Origin: CAZEDU01 sp964511185
GTDB lineage: Bacteria > Myxococcota > Myxococcia > Myxococcales > Myxococcaceae
Direction: 5' to 3'
Length of the DNA: 28,717 nt
Assembly (NCBI GenBank): GCA_964511185.1
Contig: CAZEDU010000063.1
Location: forward strand, 1-28,717
Shown here: positions 25,845 to 28,717 of the stretch, in pieces
Numbering within the stretch: the stretch's first letter is position 1
How the letters are laid out: every line of letters starts with the position of its first letter
The notes under the pieces: generated by a model
Told to the model about the DNA's origin: nothing
Databases searched by the model: none
Seen by the model: the letters and a program-made list of their open reading frames with translations, nothing else
Translations under genes and position numbers: made by a program

Positions 25845-28016
25845 TCACGGCCTCGCCCAGAAGAGCGCGCGGCCGGGGTCGGTGCCCGACAGCCCGGTCG
25901 CCTCGAGCCCGACCACGTACACCGAGAGCTGGCCGTCGGCCGCCATCGCGGTCCAGGTGGCCGGCGGCCCTGAGACGCTCTTCGAGTCCGCCACCCGGCC
26001 GCTGCCGACCCGCTTGGCGGGAGGCACGAACCAGCCCAGCCCGTTCTTGGCGGTGAGATCGAACCGCACCGACCAGACCTGGTAGCTGGGGACGCCCTGC
26101 GAGAGACCGGCGGCGAACGACAGGAAGATCTTCCCGGCGGGCGTGACGGCCAGGTTCGGAGAGAACGCGTTCCACGCTTCGGTGGTCGGCCGCTCGGGGA
26201 TGACGTCGTAGACGAGCGACTGCTGCGCACGCGTGAACACCGACAGGTCGCTGCCGGTGCCCCAGGTCTTCGAGGCGTTGTCGAAGAGCGCGACGTAGAC
26301 GGTGCTGTAAGGCTGACCGGCGGCGTCCTCCATCGACGTGAAGGCCGCGATGCCGCGCTGGGTCTTCGGGTCGACGGCGAGCGCGACGTGGTCCTGCGGG
26401 TAGGCGAGCCCCGCATTCATCCGGCTCGGCGAGGTGAAGGCGCCGCCGGCCGCGTCGCGGAAGATGCCGTAGACGTCCTGGTCGAAGTTGCCCTGCTGCG
26501 TCTTGCGGCTGGCGGTGAAGCCGATGTGGACGAGCTGCGCGGAGGGCAGCGTGGCGATCGCCGGGCGCTCGGGGTTGAACAGGTTCGGGTCGACGCCGGG
26601 CTCCGACGACTGCAGCACCACCGTGGGCGCCGAGGCGACCAGGTTCGAGTCGACGGTGTGGACCACGAGCGTGTCGCCGTCGACCAGGACGAGCATCGCC
26701 CCACCCGACAGCCAGGGCGCGACGTCGCAGTCGCGCATGCGCGCGGGGAAGCCGCCGTCGCTGGTGGGCGGATTGACGAAGTCGATGGCCTCGCTCGACG
26801 AGCCCCACGTGCGGCCGAAGTCGCGGCTGCGGCGGACGCGCACGCCGTTGCCGACGTTGTAGCAGGCGTAGAGGACCTCGCCGTCGGAGACGTAGGCCAG
26901 GCGGACGCGCGTGCCGATGGTGTCGATCTGCGAAGGCTGCCGCTCCGCGCCCAGCGGATAGTCGGCGCCGCGCTTCAGCGTGAGGTGGCCCAGCAGCTGC
27001 GTGTTCTGCTCGAGCGCCACGTACTGGCGGGCCGAGTCGAACGCGACCACGTCGGGCTCGCGTCCCGCGGTCGGCGTGACGAAGACCTGCGTGCTGTACC
27101 CCGCGTCGCCGGTGCGCACCCAGACCCGCTCGGAGATCATCGGGAGCGGCCCCGCCACGCCCCCATCGAGAGGCCCGGCGTTGGCGCCCGCGTCGGCGAT
27201 GGAGACGCGCGTGCAGCGCGAGATGCTGGCGTTGCAGGCGTAGCCGCCCGGGCAGTTCTGGCTGGTGCTCGTGCACGCTTGAATCTGACAGGTGCCGAGG
27301 CTGCAGACCTGATCGTCCGCGCAGTCCAAGGAGCTGCGGCAGCCCGACTGCGTCCCCGCATCTTCGACGATGGGCACGCCGACGGCGACCTGGCCGGTCG
27401 GGGTGAGCCCGGCGATGAAGTAGCCGCGCGGCGCGCTCAACGGGACGCCGCTCTCGTCCCGCGTCTGGGCAGAGGCGGGGATCAACACCTCGGGCAGCCG
27501 CGTGGCGCCGCCGGGAGCCTCCACGTCGACGTTGAGCTCCCATTGGTGCACCTGGCCCAGCCGCGACGAGGTCCACGCGAAGGCGACCTTGTCTTCGTCA
27601 CCCACGGCGACCAGCGTGACCGCGCCGTTCTCCGGCTGCCGGCCCGCGTCCACCGGCCCGCTGCCCGCGTCGGCGGGAGGAAAGCCGTGATCCGAGAGGC
27701 GCTGCGCGCACGCCTCCGAGAGCTGCGCGCGCGCCGCCTGGTAGCAGCCGTCGTACTGCGCGCGCCAGCCGGCTTCATCCGCGCTCGCGCACACCGGCAA
27801 GGCCTCGAGGCAGTCCACCAGCGCGTCGAGCGCCTTGCGGTCGTCTTCGCCGCACGCGTCCAGCGCCGCGCCGCAGCGAGCGCCCAGCGCCTTGCCCACC
27901 GCCTGGCAGTCGCCTGTCTTCGACGGCGGGTCGAAGTCCTCGGCGCGATCGCACACCGTCTTCGCACACCCGCTCGCCACGCACGCCACGGCTGCCCACA
28001 GCACGCACCAACGCAT
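25845..28016 (-). CDS. Lipoprotein with Cys-rich N-terminus and BNR/sialidase-like propeller
   Basis: 723 residues from the ATG at 28016, chosen because GGGAG lies 5 nt upstream; an in-frame GTG at 28031 is the alternative. The signal peptide ends VASGC (Cys17). Residues about 18-110 hold several Cys pairs, probably a disulfide-bonded helical domain. A second Cys cluster (about 225-265: GCRSSLDCADDQVCSLGTCQ) resembles the small Cys modules of myxobacterial lipoproteins. The rest looks like a beta-propeller with sialidase/BNR-type segments (RRSRDFGRTWGSSSEA, SPNLAVTPAGKIFLSF). No catalytic sialidase residues were identified, so an enzymatic role is not claimed. Confidence 0.88.
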   Translation of the reverse strand: MRWCVLWAAVACVASGCAKTVCDRAEDFDPPSKTGDCQAVGKALGARCGAALDACGEDDRKALDALVDCLEALPVCASADEAGWRAQYDGCYQAARAQLSEACAQRLSDHGFPPADAGSGPVDAGRQPENGAVTLVAVGDEDKVAFAWTSSRLGQVHQWELNVDVEAPGGATRLPEVLIPASAQTRDESGVPLSAPRGYFIAGLTPTGQVAVGVPIVEDAGTQSGCRSSLDCADDQVCSLGTCQIQACTSTSQNCPGGYACNASISRCTRVSIADAGANAGPLDGGVAGPLPMISERVWVRTGDAGYSTQVFVTPTAGREPDVVAFDSARQYVALEQNTQLLGHLTLKRGADYPLGAERQPSQIDTIGTRVRLAYVSDGEVLYACYNVGNGVRVRRSRDFGRTWGSSSEAIDFVNPPTSDGGFPARMRDCDVAPWLSGGAMLVLVDGDTLVVHTVDSNLVASAPTVVLQSSEPGVDPNLFNPERPAIATLPSAQLVHIGFTASRKTQQGNFDQDVYGIFRDAAGGAFTSPSRMNAGLAYPQDHVALAVDPKTQRGIAAFTSMEDAAGQPYSTVYVALFDNASKTWGTGSDLSVFTRAQQSLVYDVIPERPTTEAWNAFSPNLAVTPAGKIFLSFAAGLSQGVPSYQVWSVRFDLTAKNGLGWFVPPAKRVGSGRVADSKSVSGPPATWTAMAADGQLSVYVVGLEATGLSGTDPGRALFWARP

Positions 28017-28099
28017 CGACGCTCCCTTCACCGGCCACTGCAGAGGGGCGCTTCTTACGGCGTCGCGGGCGGCTCAGCCAAGTGCCCGAGCGCGGATCG

Positions 28100-28327
28100 T
28101 CACCGGGGACCGGCCTGCCTCACCACGTCGCGAACCCGAACGGTCGAGAGCGCGCGCCGAAGGCGGTGGACGCCGGGCGCGCCGTCGCTCCGGAGCCAGG
28201 CGTCATGAAGCGCGCGCGCCAGGCAGTAGCTGGCCAGGACGACGAGCCCGCCGGGCACGATGAACGCGAGGAGCCAAACGAGCAGGCGCGCGAAGGTCAT
28301 GACGGCGAACGCCAATGCATCGACCAT
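28100..28327 (-). CDS. Small predicted membrane protein, hypothetical
   Basis: 75 residues: a hydrophobic N-terminal half (about 5-38, ALAFAVMTFARLLVWLLAFI and VPGGLVVLASYCLA) long enough for one or two membrane helices, then a basic C-terminal tail. Not recognised. GC-rich third positions fit coding, and a GAGGAGAGG stretch lies 13 nt upstream of the ATG, rather far. Divergent from the MoxR-type gene. If it is not real, the 434 bp from 28017 to 28450 hold only the inverted repeat described separately. Confidence 0.5.
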   Translation of the reverse strand: MVDALAFAVMTFARLLVWLLAFIVPGGLVVLASYCLARALHDAWLRSDGAPGVHRLRRALSTVRVRDVVRQAGPR

Positions 28328-28345
28328 GCCCCAGCGACAGCCTCT

Positions 28346-28442
28346 CCTCGGTCATAGTCCTTTCGAGCGGTTGAGCTTTCCGGACAAGGGAGCGTCTTGG
28401 CCGGCTATGGCATTTTTGCCGCGCCCGCTCGAGTGACCGAGG
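28346..28442. repeat. Nested mirrored inverted repeat between divergent genes
   Basis: CCTCGGTCA (28346-28354) pairs with TGACCGAGG (28434-28442), and inside it TCGAGCGG (28363-28370) pairs with CCGCTCGA (28425-28432). Each arm therefore reads CCGCTCGA, a short gap, TGACCGAGG toward its own gene, ending near the ribosome-binding region of the MoxR gene (plus) and of the small membrane protein (minus). Confidence 0.7.
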
Positions 28443-28450
28443 ATTAGGGT

Positions 28451-28717
28451 GTGGGTGTGTTCGCCAGCATCGAAGACGCGACGCGACGGTTGGAGCAGAC
28501 CGGCTACCTGGTCTCGCGCGAGATCGCCACGGTCGGCTTTCTGGCCGATCGCCTGGAGAAGCCGGTGCTGGTCGAAGGCCCCGCCGGCGTCGGCAAGACC
28601 GAGTTCGCCCGGGCGTTGGCCACCGCGCTGGGGCGCGAGCTGATTCGCCTGCAGTGCTACGAAGGCCTCGACGAGGCGAAGGCGCTCTACGAGTGGGAGT
28701 ACTCGAAGCAGCTCCTC
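28451..28717 (+). CDS. MoxR-type AAA family ATPase (partial, N-terminus)
   Basis: The first 89 residues are visible; the rest is beyond the window. The Walker A motif GPAGVGKTE follows LADRLEKPVLVE, the usual MoxR pattern, and ELIRLQCYEGLDEAKALYEWEY is also characteristic of MoxR ATPases. Family role: chaperone-like ATPase, often with a VWA-domain partner encoded downstream (not visible here). The start is GTG 28451, preceded by GAGG 7 nt upstream; GTG 28457 is an alternative. No ATG is available. Confidence 0.9.
   Translation, partial: MGVFASIEDATRRLEQTGYLVSREIATVGFLADRLEKPVLVEGPAGVGKTEFARALATALGRELIRLQCYEGLDEAKALYEWEYSKQLL

Noticed and set aside
25783..28208. Long frames in other registers over the propeller lipoprotein (597 residues minus, 606 residues plus)
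   Set aside because: Both are Arg-rich shadows; only the frame ending at 25845 has a signal peptide, lipobox and propeller-like segments.

Overview
The window is about 28.7 kb of very GC-rich DNA (strong G/C bias at third codon positions). It most likely comes from a myxobacterium or close relative (Myxococcota). The strongest pointer is a 1328-residue protein with a degenerate receiver domain followed by a very long coiled coil, the architecture of the Myxococcus gliding-motility protein AglZ. Many lipoproteins with myxobacterial-style Cys-rich, IgGFc-binding-like or propeller domains agree with this. Two runs of N (9727-9736 and 15734-15757) show it is a draft assembly. I see no tRNA, rRNA, CRISPR array, insertion sequence or phage gene.

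Left block (1-7603, all minus strand). Reading in the direction of transcription: a CpoB/YbgF-like TPR lipoprotein, a LysM protein, dprA, topA, a TolQ/ExbB-type proton channel protein and two TolR/ExbD proteins, the last cut by the window edge. Sigma70-like promoters can be seen ahead of the TPR gene (TTGACG-18-TAGAAT) and ahead of tolQ (TTGACA-18-TAAAAC). The TolQ-TolR-TolR set has the composition of the AglRQS gliding motor and lies about 17 kb from aglZ, so a motility role is plausible but not proven.

Middle block (7741-14861). pgeF (minus) is divergent from a membrane diguanylate cyclase (plus) that carries a CXXCH heme-c motif in its periplasmic sensor, then HAMP, GAF and GGEEF domains. 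Its frame is broken only by the first N gap. A small hypothetical protein and an HtrA/DegP-type protease follow on the minus strand, divergent from a surface lipoprotein with ZU5-like, Big_2-like and propeller-like parts.

AglZ block (14884-22302). A GH57 alpha-glucan branching enzyme and a SAP/Rho-N plus DUF4912 protein form a minus-strand pair. Divergent from them are an orphan N-terminal glycosyltransferase-4-like protein and aglZ (plus).

Right block (22449-28717). An IgGFc-binding-like Cys-rich lipoprotein and a small Cys-rich lipoprotein with a duplicated domain (plus) meet a BNR/sialidase-like propeller lipoprotein (minus) tail to tail with 2 bp between them. A small membrane protein (minus) and the start of a MoxR-type AAA ATPase (plus) are divergent across a mirrored nested inverted repeat.

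Taken together the window is a cell-envelope and motility neighbourhood: an energised TolQ/TolR motor, envelope lipoproteins, a periplasmic protease, peptidoglycan editing, c-di-GMP signalling and the AglZ scaffold, with housekeeping DNA genes (topA, dprA) embedded. Protein assignments rest on motifs and remembered family architecture; no database search was run.
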